Below, piece by piece: positions 9,182 to 20,122 of a DNA stretch of 64,000 nucleotides. This DNA comes from Stenotrophomonas terrae (GTDB taxonomy: Bacteria > Pseudomonadota > Gammaproteobacteria > Xanthomonadales > Xanthomonadaceae): positions 62,001 through 126,000 of the forward strand of contig NZ_LDJJ01000010.1 of assembly GCF_001431465.1 (NCBI RefSeq), read 5' to 3'. The translations under genes were made by a program, and so were the position numbers. Within the stretch, counting starts at the first letter, position 1. Each line of letters begins with the position of its first letter. The notes under the pieces were generated by a model that worked only from the letters and a program-made list of their open reading frames with translations, had not been told where the DNA came from and did not search any database.

Positions 9182-10351
9182 ATGAAGTATCGTCGTTGTC
9201 ATGCAGTCGCTGTTCTTCCGGAAGAGCAGACAGTGTTCTCATTGGAGTCGCTGATATCCGGAGGCGATGGTATCGAGTACGAGCGTCGTATTCGTATCTA
9301 TGCCGCACATCTGGATGCTATATGCACGTTGGAGCTGCCAGCATGTATGTTGCTGCTTGAGAGCAGTGCCGAGGAATGGGCGCCAATGCCGGAAGATCCA
9401 GAGCGCGGTGCACTGGTAGCGCACTTGGTTGAACTCGGGTTGTTGATGTTGGATGAAGAGCCTGACGATAGCGCAGTCGAGTCCGATCGTCACATCCGCA
9501 ACAACCATTGGTGGCCGCTATCAGCCATTCATTACCGGCACTCCAGGTGGGATGGAATAGATAGCGTCGGTGAGATGGAAAGCAATCAGATGCTCACCGC
9601 ACAGGATCTTGTGCGTAAGCTTGGCGCACCACCGCCAGAGGCGCCGTCCAGGCAACCTGGAGCTGTCGCATTGCCGCGTCTGCCTGATGATGCTGTGTGC
9701 ATGTTGCCGGCGCAGCGGGTCACCTGTAGGAACTTCGACCGTTCGCGCGCGCTATCTTTGAGTTTGCTCGCAGAAATGCTGCAGAGCGTACTGATGGCCC
9801 AGGCGGTGGTTGAGAGCGGATACGACGCGCGGTTCCTGAAAAAGAATGTTCCCTCAGGTGGAGGCTTGCATCCTTTGGAGGCTTACATCATCGCCCGTGA
9901 TGTCGAAGGACTGGCGCCAGGCATCTATCACTATCATGCAGTTGCTCACGAACTCGCGCGGATTGCAGCGCAGCCGGCTGATCTGGATGGCTTCTCGCAG
10001 CGCCTGCTTGCTGGACAGCACTGGTTTGTCAACGCCCCGGTGATGGTTGTGCTGGTGTGTCGCTTCGAGCGCAACTTCTGGAAGTACCGCAGGCATGTAA
10101 AGGCCTATCGCGCTGTAACCCTGGATGCTGGGCATATATCTCAAGCCTTTTATACTGCGGCAACCGAACGCGGCTTGGGCGCGTTTGTGACAGCTGCCAT
10201 CAACGAAGTTGAGATGGAACAGGCACTGGCATTGGATCCGATGGAGCAAGGGACTCTGGCTGCGTGCGGATTCGGCTGGCGCGCCCCGGTAATGAGCATG
10301 GCGGAACTGGATCCTGCTCAGCATGTCTGGAGGAGCGCGCCGGCTGCTTGA
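9182..10351 (+). CDS. SagB-type FMN dehydrogenase, putative peptide maturation dehydrogenase
   Basis: 389 aa, starting at an ATG preceded by GAAAGAAGAG. The N-terminal 150 residues (MKYRRCHAV...) have no obvious motif and may bind the peptide. The C-terminal half is a nitroreductase/SagB fold: AQRVTCRNFDRSRALSLSLL at about 177, PSGGGLHPLEAYII at about 224, and the FMN-site-like stretch KYRRHVKAYRAVTLDAGHIS near 301. SagB enzymes oxidise azolines to azoles in RiPPs. No YcaO-type cyclodehydratase is nearby, so the substrate chemistry is unknown. The combination with the cyclase-like protein and two leader peptides fits a TIGR04511-like maturation dehydrogenase. Confidence 0.85.
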   Translation: MKYRRCHAVAVLPEEQTVFSLESLISGGDGIEYERRIRIYAAHLDAICTLELPACMLLLESSAEEWAPMPEDPERGALVAHLVELGLLMLDEEPDDSAVESDRHIRNNHWWPLSAIHYRHSRWDGIDSVGEMESNQMLTAQDLVRKLGAPPPEAPSRQPGAVALPRLPDDAVCMLPAQRVTCRNFDRSRALSLSLLAEMLQSVLMAQAVVESGYDARFLKKNVPSGGGLHPLEAYIIARDVEGLAPGIYHYHAVAHELARIAAQPADLDGFSQRLLAGQHWFVNAPVMVVLVCRFERNFWKYRRHVKAYRAVTLDAGHISQAFYTAATERGLGAFVTAAINEVEMEQALALDPMEQGTLAACGFGWRAPVMSMAELDPAQHVWRSAPAA

Positions 10352-10379
10352 TAGCGGGTGCTCGCGTTGTTGACGTAGC

Positions 10380-12350
10380 TCAGTCCGCCTCGAAATCCAC
10401 CAGCACTGCGCCATCGGCCACCTGATCGCCGGCCTTGGCGCGGAAGCCGTGCACGGTGCCGTCGGCTGGCGCCTGCAGGGTGTGCTCCATCTTCATCGCC
10501 TCCATCACCAGCAGCGGCGTGCCGCGACTGACCGTGCTGCCCGGCTGCACAAGCAGGGTGACGACGCGGCCGGGCATCGGTGCCAGCAGGCTGCCACCGT
10601 GATCGTTGCTGCTATCGGCTTCGGCGACCGGGTCATGGATGTTGAAGCGCTGTTGCTGTTCGGTGCCGAACACATACAGCGTATTGCCTTCGCGGATCGC
10701 CTGGCCGCGCTGCAGACGCTGGCCAAGCTGCAGGGCGTAGTCGTCGTTGTCAGCCTTGCCGACAAGCTCGATCAGCGCGTCGCCGAGCCGTACCTGCCAG
10801 CCCTTGGCGGTGTCGCGGACGTGCAGTTGCTGGCGCTGCTCCAGATGTTCGAGCGTCACCGCCCGTGCCGCCGGTCCGGTAAGCCGCCAGCTGTCGGCGA
10901 TTGCCCAGGGTGAAGCGTCACCACTGCGTGGCTGCTCGCTGCTGACGGCAAGCACGGCGGCCAAAGCCCAGTCTTCGTCACTCGCCGCGATGTGATGGAT
11001 ATCCAGCGCCTCACGCTCGCGCTCGATCAAGGCGGTATCGAGGTTGGCGCTGCGGAAAGAACCGGTCAGTACCAGCCGGCGCAGGAAGGCGGCATTGGTG
11101 GTCACGCCGACCACCTGGCATTGCGCCAAGGCCTGCTGCATGCGCTGCAGGGCGCTGTCGCGGTCCACGTCCCAGACGATCAGCTTGGCGATCATCGGAT
11201 CGTAGTACGGAGTAATTGCGTCGCCCTGCTCAACACCTGCATCCACACGCACATGGGCGCTGGGCTGTGGCAGGCGCAGATGGCGCAGGGTGCCAGTGGA
11301 GGGCAGGAAGCCGCGGTCGGCGTCTTCGGCATACAGGCGCGCTTCGATCGCGTGACCGTGGATCTGCAGCTGCTGCTGGGTCTTTGGTAGCGGCTGGCCT
11401 GCGGCCACACGCAGCTGCCATTCAACCAGATCGGTGCCGGTGATCAGTTCGGTGACCGGGTGCTCAACCTGCAGGCGGGTGTTCATTTCCATGAAATAGA
11501 AATCGCCATCCGGCCCGGCAATGAACTCCACCGTACCCGCGCCGACATAGCCAACCGCACGCGCCGCATCGGTAGCGGCCTTGCCCATCGCAGCGCGGCG
11601 TTCAGAGGTCATGCCGGGCGCGGGGGCTTCTTCCAGCACCTTCTGGTGACGGCGCTGCACCGAGCAGTCGCGTTCGAACAGATAGACCACGTCACCGTGA
11701 CTGTCGCCGAACACCTGGATCTCGATATGACGCGGACGCTCGACGTACTTTTCCACCAGCACATGCGCATTGCCGAACGATGCCTGCGCCTCGCGCTGAC
11801 AGCTGGCCAGCGCAGCTTCGAAATCGGCGCTGGCCTCGACCTTGCGCATGCCCTTGCCACCACCACCGGCGCTGGCCTTGATCAACACCGGATAGCCAAT
11901 CGCGTCGGCCTGCGCCCGCAGAAACGCCGGCTCCTGCCGCTCACCGTGGTAACCCGGCGTCAGTGGCACGTTGGCCGTCTGCATCAGCGCCTTGGCCGAA
12001 CTCTTGTCGCCCATCGCATCGATGGCACTGGCCGGCGGCCCGATGAAGACGATGCCGGCCGCATCACAGGCACGCGCGAAGCCCGCGTTCTCGGAAAGAA
12101 AGCCATAACCCGGATGAATGGCCTGCGCACCGCTGCGCCGCGCAGCATCGAGAATGACCTCGGCGCGCAGATAGCTCTCGGCAGCCGGCGCTGCACCAAT
12201 ATGGATGGCCTCGTCAGCCAGCCGCACATGCCGCGCATTGCGATCAGCATCCGAGTACACCGCGACGGTAGCGATGCCAAGGCGACGGCAGGTGGCAATA
12301 ACGCGGCAGGCGATTTCACCGCGATTGGCGATCAGGATCTTGTTGAACAT
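10380..12350 (-). CDS. liuD: 3-Methylcrotonyl-CoA carboxylase, biotin-carboxylase/BCCP (alpha) subunit
   Basis: 656 aa, start MFNKILIANRGEIACRV. The biotin carboxylase/ATP-grasp domain covers the first about 450 residues (GYGFLSENAGFARAC, KASAGGGGKGMRKVE, FIGPPASAIDAMGDKSSAK, MEMNTRLQVEHPVTE). A biotin carrier domain ends the protein, with the biotinylation site EAMKME. It carboxylates 3-methylcrotonyl-CoA in leucine catabolism together with the carboxyltransferase encoded upstream. The birA gene at 48.9 kb would attach its biotin. Related propionyl- and geranyl-CoA carboxylases share this layout; the adjacent isovaleryl-CoA dehydrogenase favours the leucine enzyme. Confidence 0.93.
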   Translation of the reverse strand: MFNKILIANRGEIACRVIATCRRLGIATVAVYSDADRNARHVRLADEAIHIGAAPAAESYLRAEVILDAARRSGAQAIHPGYGFLSENAGFARACDAAGIVFIGPPASAIDAMGDKSSAKALMQTANVPLTPGYHGERQEPAFLRAQADAIGYPVLIKASAGGGGKGMRKVEASADFEAALASCQREAQASFGNAHVLVEKYVERPRHIEIQVFGDSHGDVVYLFERDCSVQRRHQKVLEEAPAPGMTSERRAAMGKAATDAARAVGYVGAGTVEFIAGPDGDFYFMEMNTRLQVEHPVTELITGTDLVEWQLRVAAGQPLPKTQQQLQIHGHAIEARLYAEDADRGFLPSTGTLRHLRLPQPSAHVRVDAGVEQGDAITPYYDPMIAKLIVWDVDRDSALQRMQQALAQCQVVGVTTNAAFLRRLVLTGSFRSANLDTALIEREREALDIHHIAASDEDWALAAVLAVSSEQPRSGDASPWAIADSWRLTGPAARAVTLEHLEQRQQLHVRDTAKGWQVRLGDALIELVGKADNDDYALQLGQRLQRGQAIREGNTLYVFGTEQQQRFNIHDPVAEADSSNDHGGSLLAPMPGRVVTLLVQPGSTVSRGTPLLVMEAMKMEHTLQAPADGTVHGFRAKAGDQVADGAVLVDFEAD

Positions 12351-12743
12351 TGTCTTATCCACGATGTGCCGCGCGGGCAGGGAAGGAGCCGAGGGCTTTC
12401 GCCGTTGCTGTTGCGGTTGCTCTTGCTCTTGCATTGGTTGTACGGGCCCCTTCCGCAGCGACGGAGCCGGTCGGAAATACCCGAAGGGCGACGTGCAAGG
12501 ATGCACGTCGTTTTTCCCCACGACAGGGATGTCGTGTCGAAAAATCCCATCGGTGGAGTGAACCCGGCGCGCGCAGCGTGCTGGGCGCGGAGGCAGGGTG
12601 TGCTTGACCAGCTATTCGGCTGTTGAACAAGCGCTTCTTTTGGTTACTTCTTCTTTGCACAAGCAAAGAAAAGTGACTCGCTCCCCGTAGGGGAGTGAAA
12701 GCTCTTGTTCCTGGCATTGTCTTGAGAGGAGACTGCATGTGCA
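12351..12743. repeat. Intergenic hairpin array between liuB and liuD
   Basis: No gene is seen in these 393 bp. Four stem-loops stand out: CGACGTGCA-AGGA-TGCACGTCG at 12489-12510 followed by TTTTT, CACGACA-GGGA-TGTCGTG at 12519-12536, TTCTTTGC-ACAA-GCAAAGAA at 12651-12670, and CTCCCC-GTA-GGGGAG at 12681-12695. The first could terminate plus-strand transcription. The set looks like a composite intergenic repeat of the kind scattered in Xanthomonadaceae genomes. Confidence 0.6.
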
Positions 12744-14354
<1,611 letters not shown>

Positions 14355-14522
14355 GGCGGCCAGGTCCTGGGTTTTTATCTTCCCTTCTCCCTTTGGGAGA
14401 AGGTGCCCCGGAGGGGCGGATGAGGGTAAGTGCGAAGCACTGCGAACATAAGGTTCTGCAGTGGCTTCGCCGCTAGCCCTCACCCCAACCCCTCTCCCGG
14501 AGGGAGAGGGGCTCAAGCGGAT
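14355..14522. repeat. Intergenic inverted repeats between liuA and liuB
   Basis: 168 bp containing CTTCTCCC-TTTGGGAGAAG and, on the other side, CCCCTCTCCCGGAGGGAGAGGGG flanked by CCCTCACCCCAACC. The same CTCTCCC/GGGAGAG unit recurs at 18.9-19.2, 23.7, 27.8, 28.9-29.2, 34.9 and 47.5 kb. It may act as a transcript stabiliser or attenuator inside the operon. Confidence 0.6.
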
Positions 14523-15686
14523 TCATGCGGTCTTCTGGAACAACTCCCGCCCGATCAGCATGCGGCGGATTTCCGAAGTGCCCGCGCCAATTTCATACAG
14601 CTTGGCATCGCGCCACAAACGGCCGGCCGGGTACTCGTTGATATAGCCATTGCCGCCAAGGATCTGGATGGCTTCGCCCGCCGCCCAGGTCGCCTTCTCG
14701 GCCGAATACAGGATGGCACCGGCGGCGTCCTGGCGGGTGGTGCGGCCCTGGTCGCAGGCCTTGGCCACCGCATATACATAGGCGCGGCAAGCATTGAGGC
14801 CCACATACATATCGGCCAGCTTGGCCTGGATCAGCTGGAAAGTGCCGATCGCTTCGCCAAATTGCTTGCGCTCGTGCACGTAGGGCAGCACCACATCCAA
14901 CGCCGCCGACATCAAACCCAGCGGGCCGCCGGACAAGACCACGCGTTCGAAGTCCAGCCCGGACATCAGCACCTTGACCCCACCACCAACGCTGCCCAGC
15001 ACGTTCTCGGCCGGCACTTCGCAATCCTGGAACACCAGCTCGCAGGTGTTGGACGAGCGCATGCCGAGCTTGTCCAGCTTCTGCGCGGTGGAGAAACCCT
15101 TCATGCCCTTTTCGATGATGAAGGCGGTGATGCCGCGCGAGCCGGCGTCCGGGTCGGTCTTGGCATAGACGATCAGCACGTCGGCATCGGGACCGTTGGT
15201 GATCCACATCTTGTTGCCGTTGAGCACGTAGTGATCGCCGCGCTGCTCGGCGCGCAGCTTCATCGACACCACATCCGACCCTGCGCCCGGTTCGCTCATC
15301 GCCAGCGCACCGACGTGTTCGCCGCTGCACAGCTTGGGCAGGTATTTGTGCTTCTGCGCCTCGCTGGCATTCTTGCGCAGCTGGTTGAGGCAGAGGTTGG
15401 AGTGCGCGCCATAGGACAGGCCGATGCCACCGGAGGCGCGCGAGATCTCCTCCATCGCCACCACATGTGCCAGGTAACCCATGCCGCTGCCGCCGTATTC
15501 TTCTTCCACGGTCATGCCCAGCAGGCCTTGTTCGCCGAGCAGGCGCCAGAGCTGGTTGGGGAAGTGGTTGCTGGCGTCGGCTTCGGCAGCGAGCGGGGCG
15601 ATGTGCGCGGCGGCAAACTGCGCCACGCTCTCGCGCAGCATGTCGATTTCTTCGCCCAGATCAAAGGACAGGGTAGGGACGTGCAT
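14523..15686 (-). CDS. liuA: Isovaleryl-CoA dehydrogenase
   Basis: 387 aa, start [20 protein letters not shown]. It is an FAD acyl-CoA dehydrogenase: [89 protein letters not shown] and the C-terminal [12 protein letters not shown]. The [16 protein letters not shown] block carries the Glu in the position used as catalytic base by isovaleryl-CoA dehydrogenases rather than the site of straight-chain enzymes. It oxidises isovaleryl-CoA to 3-methylcrotonyl-CoA, feeding the carboxylase encoded downstream. A divergent TetR gene lies 144 bp away. Confidence 0.96.
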   Translation of the reverse strand: MHVPTLSFDLGEEIDMLRESVAQFAAAHIAPLAAEADASNHFPNQLWRLLGEQGLLGMTVEEEYGGSGMGYLAHVVAMEEISRASGGIGLSYGAHSNLCLNQLRKNASEAQKHKYLPKLCSGEHVGALAMSEPGAGSDVVSMKLRAEQRGDHYVLNGNKMWITNGPDADVLIVYAKTDPDAGSRGITAFIIEKGMKGFSTAQKLDKLGMRSSNTCELVFQDCEVPAENVLGSVGGGVKVLMSGLDFERVVLSGGPLGLMSAALDVVLPYVHERKQFGEAIGTFQLIQAKLADMYVGLNACRAYVYAVAKACDQGRTTRQDAAGAILYSAEKATWAAGEAIQILGGNGYINEYPAGRLWRDAKLYEIGAGTSEIRRMLIGRELFQKTA

Positions 15687-15793
15687 GACTGGCTCCGGTA
15701 CGGCGTGGCAATAGGGGTCGCACCGGGATGGGGTGACGGGCAGGCCGTCGGCACGGGCGTTTGCCCGCAGCCTAGCGGCTCCCGGGTAAAAAG

Positions 15794-15807
15794 TGAATAC
15801 AAATTCA
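15794..15807. promoter_or_regulatory. Candidate TetR operator upstream of liuA
   Basis: TGAAT-ACAA-ATTCA is an inverted repeat in the AT-rich gap between liuA and the divergent TetR gene, 23 bp before the TetR start. Overlapping partial symmetry (TTGAACATAGAATCAA) follows directly. Autoregulation plus control of liuA is the expected use; this rests on position and symmetry. Confidence 0.45.
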
Positions 15808-15830
15808 AAAATTGAACATAGAATCAACAA

Positions 15831-16448
15831 ATGGCTTACAAGCGCTCGGAATTGATGGAAAAACGGCTGGCGGGCAACCGCGAGCGGATCTTGGTGGCGG
15901 CCCGCCGGCTGGTCGCAGCCGGTGGCTACAGGAATGCGCCGATCACCGCGGTGGCAGCCGAGGCGGGGGTGTCTACCGGCCTGATTTACCGGCATTTCCC
16001 GTCCAAGGCCGAGCTGTTCGTGGAGGTGCTGACCTTCGCCGTGGAGCACGAGCTGGAGATCCTGGCCGCCATCGCCGGCGAGCCCTTGCCGGCACCGCAG
16101 CGCCTGCAGCGGGCGGTGGCCTCGTTCGTGCGCCGTGCCATGGCCGGCCCCGGGCTGGCCTATGCCTTCATCGCCGAGCCGGTGGACCCGGAAGTGGAAG
16201 CCGAACGTATCCGTTGCCGGCGTCTGTTCGGCGATGTGTTCAAGCGCATTCTCGAAGACGGCGTGCGCGCAGGCGAGCTGCCGGCGCAGGATCTGGACAT
16301 CAGCGCTGCCTGCATCGTCGGTGCCTTCACCGAAGCACTGGTCGGCCCCACCGCGCCCAGCCGTGATGGCCTGCGCGATGGCGAACACTTGGTCACTGCA
16401 ATCAGCGCACTGTGCCTGCGCGCTGCAGGTGCCACGCTGTCGCACTGA
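15831..16448 (+). CDS. TetR-family transcriptional regulator, probable liu regulator
   Basis: 205 aa. The N-terminal HTH is clear ([20 protein letters not shown], then [20 protein letters not shown] and [10 protein letters not shown], residues about 16-70). A helical ligand-binding domain of normal size follows. The divergent position next to liuA suggests that it represses the leucine pathway and is released by an acyl-CoA intermediate; the ligand is inferred. The ATG at 15831 is used; no good Shine-Dalgarno sequence precedes it, so the message may be leaderless or weakly translated. Confidence 0.9.
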   Translation: MAYKRSELMEKRLAGNRERILVAARRLVAAGGYRNAPITAVAAEAGVSTGLIYRHFPSKAELFVEVLTFAVEHELEILAAIAGEPLPAPQRLQRAVASFVRRAMAGPGLAYAFIAEPVDPEVEAERIRCRRLFGDVFKRILEDGVRAGELPAQDLDISAACIVGAFTEALVGPTAPSRDGLRDGEHLVTAISALCLRAAGATLSH

Positions 16449-16584
16449 GTGCCTGCAGCGGCGTCGGATGGTGCGATGCCGCAGATGTGCGCATGTTGAA
16501 GGGCATTGCGGGGGCGGGCGGACGCTGGTCTATACTCGCCCAGCAGCTGCTGGTCCACCGACAACTCGCCCGGGGTGATGAGAC

Positions 16585-17103
16585 GTGCGGAATTACGACC
16601 TTGAATTTCTGAAGCGCTTTTCCATCGTGATCGCCATCCTGGCCATCATCACGATTGGCTTGATCATCTTCGCGTCTTTCCTGCAGCACGCCATTCCCAA
16701 GGAAGTCTCGCCGACCGCGACCAAGCGCATCGAGCAGCGCATCGCGCCGATCGGTGCGGTATACGCCGGCGCTACCGGTGCCTCTGCGCAGGCCGCCGCC
16801 TCCGCTGCGGCCGCCGCTGCAGCTGCAGCCAGCGGCGCCTACGGCGGCACCCTGGACGGCAAGACCATCTTCGACAACCTGTGCACCGCCTGCCATACCA
16901 GTGGCGTCGGCAACGCCCCCACGCTGGACCACAGCCATTGGGACAAGCGTCTGGCGCAGGGCAAGGACACCCTCTACAAGCACGCCATCGAGGGCTATAC
17001 CGGTCCGGACGGCGGCATCATGCCGCCCAAGGGTGGCAATGCCGGGCTCAGCGAGGAGCAGATCCACGCCGCCGTGGATTGGATGACCTCCAATCTGAAA
17101 TAG
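16585..17103 (+). CDS. Membrane-anchored cytochrome c5-type protein
   Basis: 172 aa from a GTG start. Residues 11-34 form an uncleaved membrane anchor (FSIVIAILAIITIGLIIFAS). An Ala-rich linker at about 65-85 (AASAAAAAAAAAS) is followed by a class I cytochrome domain with heme-attachment CTACH and likely axial Met in GIMPPKGG. It is expected to face the periplasm and carry electrons in respiration. A terminator-like stem follows before the next gene. Confidence 0.92.
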   Translation: MRNYDLEFLKRFSIVIAILAIITIGLIIFASFLQHAIPKEVSPTATKRIEQRIAPIGAVYAGATGASAQAAASAAAAAAAAASGAYGGTLDGKTIFDNLCTACHTSGVGNAPTLDHSHWDKRLAQGKDTLYKHAIEGYTGPDGGIMPPKGGNAGLSEEQIHAAVDWMTSNLK

Positions 17104-17157
17104 AAAGCCGCCAGACTCACGCAGCTGGCAACCGACCCGATTGCTGCAGAATAGCCA

Positions 17158-17188
17158 GCGCCGCCCGAGCAGGGCGGCGCTTCTGTTT
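17158..17188 (+). terminator. Terminator-like hairpin after the cytochrome gene
   Basis: GCGCCGCCC-GAGCA-GGGCGGCGC, a perfect 9-bp stem, is followed by TTCTGTTT. It lies 54 bp after the cytochrome stop and 22 bp before the nuclease start. Confidence 0.7.
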
Positions 17189-17210
17189 CCGTCTTTCCCG
17201 GAGTGCGTCC

Positions 17211-18944
17211 ATGCGTTGTACCCGTACCCTGCTTGCCCTGGCCTTGGCTGCCGCTTGTTCCGGCGCGGCGCTGGCAGCCCCTTCCAAGCCCGTCGTGCTG
17301 CCGATCGGCAGCGTGCAGGGCGCCACCGAGCGCAGCCCCTACGCGGGCAAGACCGTCACCATCGAGGGCGCAGTGACTGCCGACATGCGCGATGGGCTGG
17401 GTGGCATCTTCGTGCAGGACGCCGGTGACGGCGATAGCAACACCTCCGACGCCGTATTCGTGCGCGTGTCCAAGGAACAGGCGCTGCAGGTAGGGCAATG
17501 GCTGCGCATCACCGGTACCGTCGAAGAGCAGGCCGCCGGCAAGAGCGAGCAGAGCCTGACCACGCTGCAGGCGCAGAACATCCAGCCGGCCACCGCGCGG
17601 CCGCTGCCGGCAGCGCTGGTGTTGAGCGAGGCGCCGGCCAACTGGGAGGCGCTGGAAGGGATGCAGGTGCGCATTCCTGGCGGGCTGACCCTGGCCGGGC
17701 AGGACCAGCTGTCGCGTTACGGCGAGCTGACCGCGGCCTTCGGTGGCCGCCTGTGGCAGCCCAGCGAAGTGGCCGCCGCCGGCAGCCCCGAGCAGGCGGC
17801 GGTGATCGCCGACAACAACCGCCGCCGGCTGCGTTTGGATGATGCCAACGGCAAGCGCGAGCCGGGCGCGGTGTCCTATCTGCCGGCGCAGGCGCTGCTG
17901 CGCAGCGGCGCCCAGCTGCGCGACGTGCAGGGCATCGTCGACCAGCGTTTTGACGGTGGCTACCGGCTGCAGCTGACCGCGCCGCTGCAGGTGGATGCAG
18001 AGCGCCCGCAGCAGGCGCCGAGCGTACCGGGCGGCCTGCGTATTGCCGCCTTCAACCTGGAGAACTATTTCAATGGTGACGGCAAGGGGGGCGGCTATCC
18101 GACCCTGCGCGGCGCCAAGACCGCCGAGCAGCAGGCCGCACAGCAGGCCAAGCTGATCACCACCATCGGCAGCCTCAATGCCGACGTCGCCGCGCTGATG
18201 GAACTGGAGAACGACGGCTACGGCCCGGGTTCGGCGATCGATCAGCTGGTGCGTGCGCTCAATGCGGCGCAGGGCAAGGACGGCGACTGGCGCTTTGTCG
18301 ATGCCGGCCAAGGCCCCGGCGACAATCCGATCCGCGTCGGCATCATCTACCGCGCTTCAAAAGTAAGCCCGCTCGGCAAGCCGGCGGTGCTGGAGCGCGA
18401 ACCCTTCGGTGAGCGCAGCCGCGTACCGCTGGCGCAGGCCTTCCGCATGGGCCGCAAGGGCACGCCGTTCGTGGTGGTGGCCAACCACTTCAAGTCCAAG
18501 GGCTGCTCGGAAGCAAGCGGCGCCGATGCGGATCGCAATGATGGCCAGGGCTGCTGGAATGCGACCCGGGTCGAGTCGGCCAAACTCTTGCACACCTGGT
18601 TGCAGGGCGACCCCACCGGCAGCGGCAGCCGCGACGCGGTGTTGCTGGGCGACTTCAACGCCTATGCGATGGAAGACCCGATCCGCACCTTGAATGCCGA
18701 CGGTTGGCAGGATGCGTTCAAGGTGGCCGGCGTGCAGCAGCCTTACAGCTATGTCTACAACGGCCTGACCGGCCGCCTCGATCATGCCTTGTTGAGCCCT
18801 GGCATGGCCGCGCGGCTGAAGGGCGCAGCCGAGTGGCATATCAATGCCGATGAGGCCGACGAGATGGGTTACCAGGGCCGCAACGTGCCGGGTCCGTGGC
18901 GCAGCTCGGATCATGATCCGCTGTTGCTGGGATTTGAGCCTTGA
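17211..18944 (+). CDS. Secreted endonuclease/exonuclease/phosphatase-family nuclease
   Basis: 577 aa with a Sec signal peptide (MRCTRTLLALALAAACSGAA, cleaved near LAA). An OB-fold-like N-terminal region (GKTVTIEGAVTADMRDGLGG...DSNTSDAVFVRV) leads into an EEP catalytic domain: IAAFNLENYFNGDG, MELENDGYG, VVVANHFKSKGC, VLLGDFNAYAMEDP and a terminal SSDHDPLLLGFE. The NHFKSKG, GDFNAY and SDHDP motifs are those of ExeM/NucH-like extracellular nucleases, which degrade DNA outside the cell for nutrition or biofilm turnover. No C-terminal GlyGly-CTERM or rhombosortase tail is visible. Confidence 0.92.
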   Translation: MRCTRTLLALALAAACSGAALAAPSKPVVLPIGSVQGATERSPYAGKTVTIEGAVTADMRDGLGGIFVQDAGDGDSNTSDAVFVRVSKEQALQVGQWLRITGTVEEQAAGKSEQSLTTLQAQNIQPATARPLPAALVLSEAPANWEALEGMQVRIPGGLTLAGQDQLSRYGELTAAFGGRLWQPSEVAAAGSPEQAAVIADNNRRRLRLDDANGKREPGAVSYLPAQALLRSGAQLRDVQGIVDQRFDGGYRLQLTAPLQVDAERPQQAPSVPGGLRIAAFNLENYFNGDGKGGGYPTLRGAKTAEQQAAQQAKLITTIGSLNADVAALMELENDGYGPGSAIDQLVRALNAAQGKDGDWRFVDAGQGPGDNPIRVGIIYRASKVSPLGKPAVLEREPFGERSRVPLAQAFRMGRKGTPFVVVANHFKSKGCSEASGADADRNDGQGCWNATRVESAKLLHTWLQGDPTGSGSRDAVLLGDFNAYAMEDPIRTLNADGWQDAFKVAGVQQPYSYVYNGLTGRLDHALLSPGMAARLKGAAEWHINADEADEMGYQGRNVPGPWRSSDHDPLLLGFEP

Positions 18945-19199
18945 TGGCAGGAAGTTGAGGGTAGGAGCCAGGAACGAGTGGTGATTCTGGCGACGTGTTC
19001 GTTTTCGCTGGCTTGATGGAAGTGCCAGGAGAGGGTGAGCAGATGGGCTTTGCCCCCTCTCCCCTTGCGGGAGAGGGTTGGGGAGAGGGGTAGCTCTTCG
19101 CAGGCAACCTTACTCAAGCAAGCGGCTACGCCGCCCCCTCTCCTGCCTTCGGCATCCTCTCCCACAAGGGGATAGGAGAAGATCCGCAGCTGCAGTCCC
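18945..19199. repeat. Intergenic inverted repeats, no gene
   Basis: 255 bp between convergent genes. It contains CCCTCTCCCCTTGCGGGAGAGGG followed by TTGGGGAGAGGG in mixed orientation, and a second copy (CCCTCTCCTGCC...CTCTCCCACAAGGGG). This is the same repeat family seen at 14.4 and 27.8 kb. It may terminate transcription in both directions. Confidence 0.55.
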
Positions 19200-20060
19200 T
19201 CAAAGTGTCCCGCGTGCAATCAAGGCAATCGCCAGCACCGCCAATGCCAGACCCACGCGGTTCCACATGCTGGTCTTCTCACCGAACACCAGCACGCCGA
19301 CCAGTGCGCCCAGGCACACCACACCGATATTCATGCTGGCAAAGATCGTTGCCGGGCTATCCGGCAGCGCCTGGTGCGCGCGCACGTAGAACAGGATGTT
19401 GCCGAAGTTGAGCAGGCCGAGCAGCAGGCCGTAAACCAGATTGGCCGGGGTCAGCTGGCTGCGGCCGCTGAGATGCCGTTGCAACTGCCAGCCCAGCATC
19501 AGTACGAAGGCGATGCCGAAGCTCACCAGCAGCGCGGCAGTGGAAGGCGTCCCGGCCGCAGCCACCTGCTTCAGCAGGATGTCGATCAAGGCAAAGCCTG
19601 CCCAGACCCCAAGCAACCAGCGCCAGCCTTGTGTCGCAGCGGCCTTGCCGTCGCCGCTGCGCGCGCTCACGCCAACAATGGCCAGCAGGCCCAGCCCGAG
19701 GCCGGCCAGCTTCCAGCCATTGGCCTGTTCGCCGAACAGCAGGAAGGCGGCCGCCAGCGACAGCAGCAGGGACAGCCGCTGGGCCACGTCGCTGCGCACG
19801 ATGCCGGCCTCGCGCACCGCGCCGGCCAGCACCAGGAAGATGCCGGGCAAGGCCACGGCCAGGCCAAGCAGGGCCAGCCACGGTGTATGCGCGCTCTGCA
19901 ACGACTGCAGCGAAGGTTTGAGCAACAACAGCGACAGCACCGTGGCGGCCAGATAGTTCCAGGTCACCGCCTGGGGGATGTCGATGCCTTGGCGCGGCGC
20001 CAGTTTCAGCAGCACCGATACCAGAACGCTGCAGATCACACTCAGGACAAGGAAATGCAT
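19200..20060 (-). CDS. DMT-superfamily (EamA-like) permease
   Basis: 286 aa and almost entirely hydrophobic, with about ten predicted membrane segments beginning MHFLVLSVICSVLVSVLLKL. Two EamA-like halves are recognisable, the second ending FGEKTSMWNRVGLALAVLAI. These inner-membrane permeases export or import small metabolites; the substrate cannot be told. The start was set at MHFLV since the upstream extension is charged, lacks conservation and overlaps the divergent hydrolase promoter. Confidence 0.85.
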   Translation of the reverse strand: MHFLVLSVICSVLVSVLLKLAPRQGIDIPQAVTWNYLAATVLSLLLLKPSLQSLQSAHTPWLALLGLAVALPGIFLVLAGAVREAGIVRSDVAQRLSLLLSLAAAFLLFGEQANGWKLAGLGLGLLAIVGVSARSGDGKAAATQGWRWLLGVWAGFALIDILLKQVAAAGTPSTAALLVSFGIAFVLMLGWQLQRHLSGRSQLTPANLVYGLLLGLLNFGNILFYVRAHQALPDSPATIFASMNIGVVCLGALVGVLVFGEKTSMWNRVGLALAVLAIALIARGTL

Positions 20061-20122
20061 GGATTTGGACAGTTGTGAAGGGCAGGCGTGAAGCCGCCGG
20101 ACGGGGCCGCTATTATGGCCGC

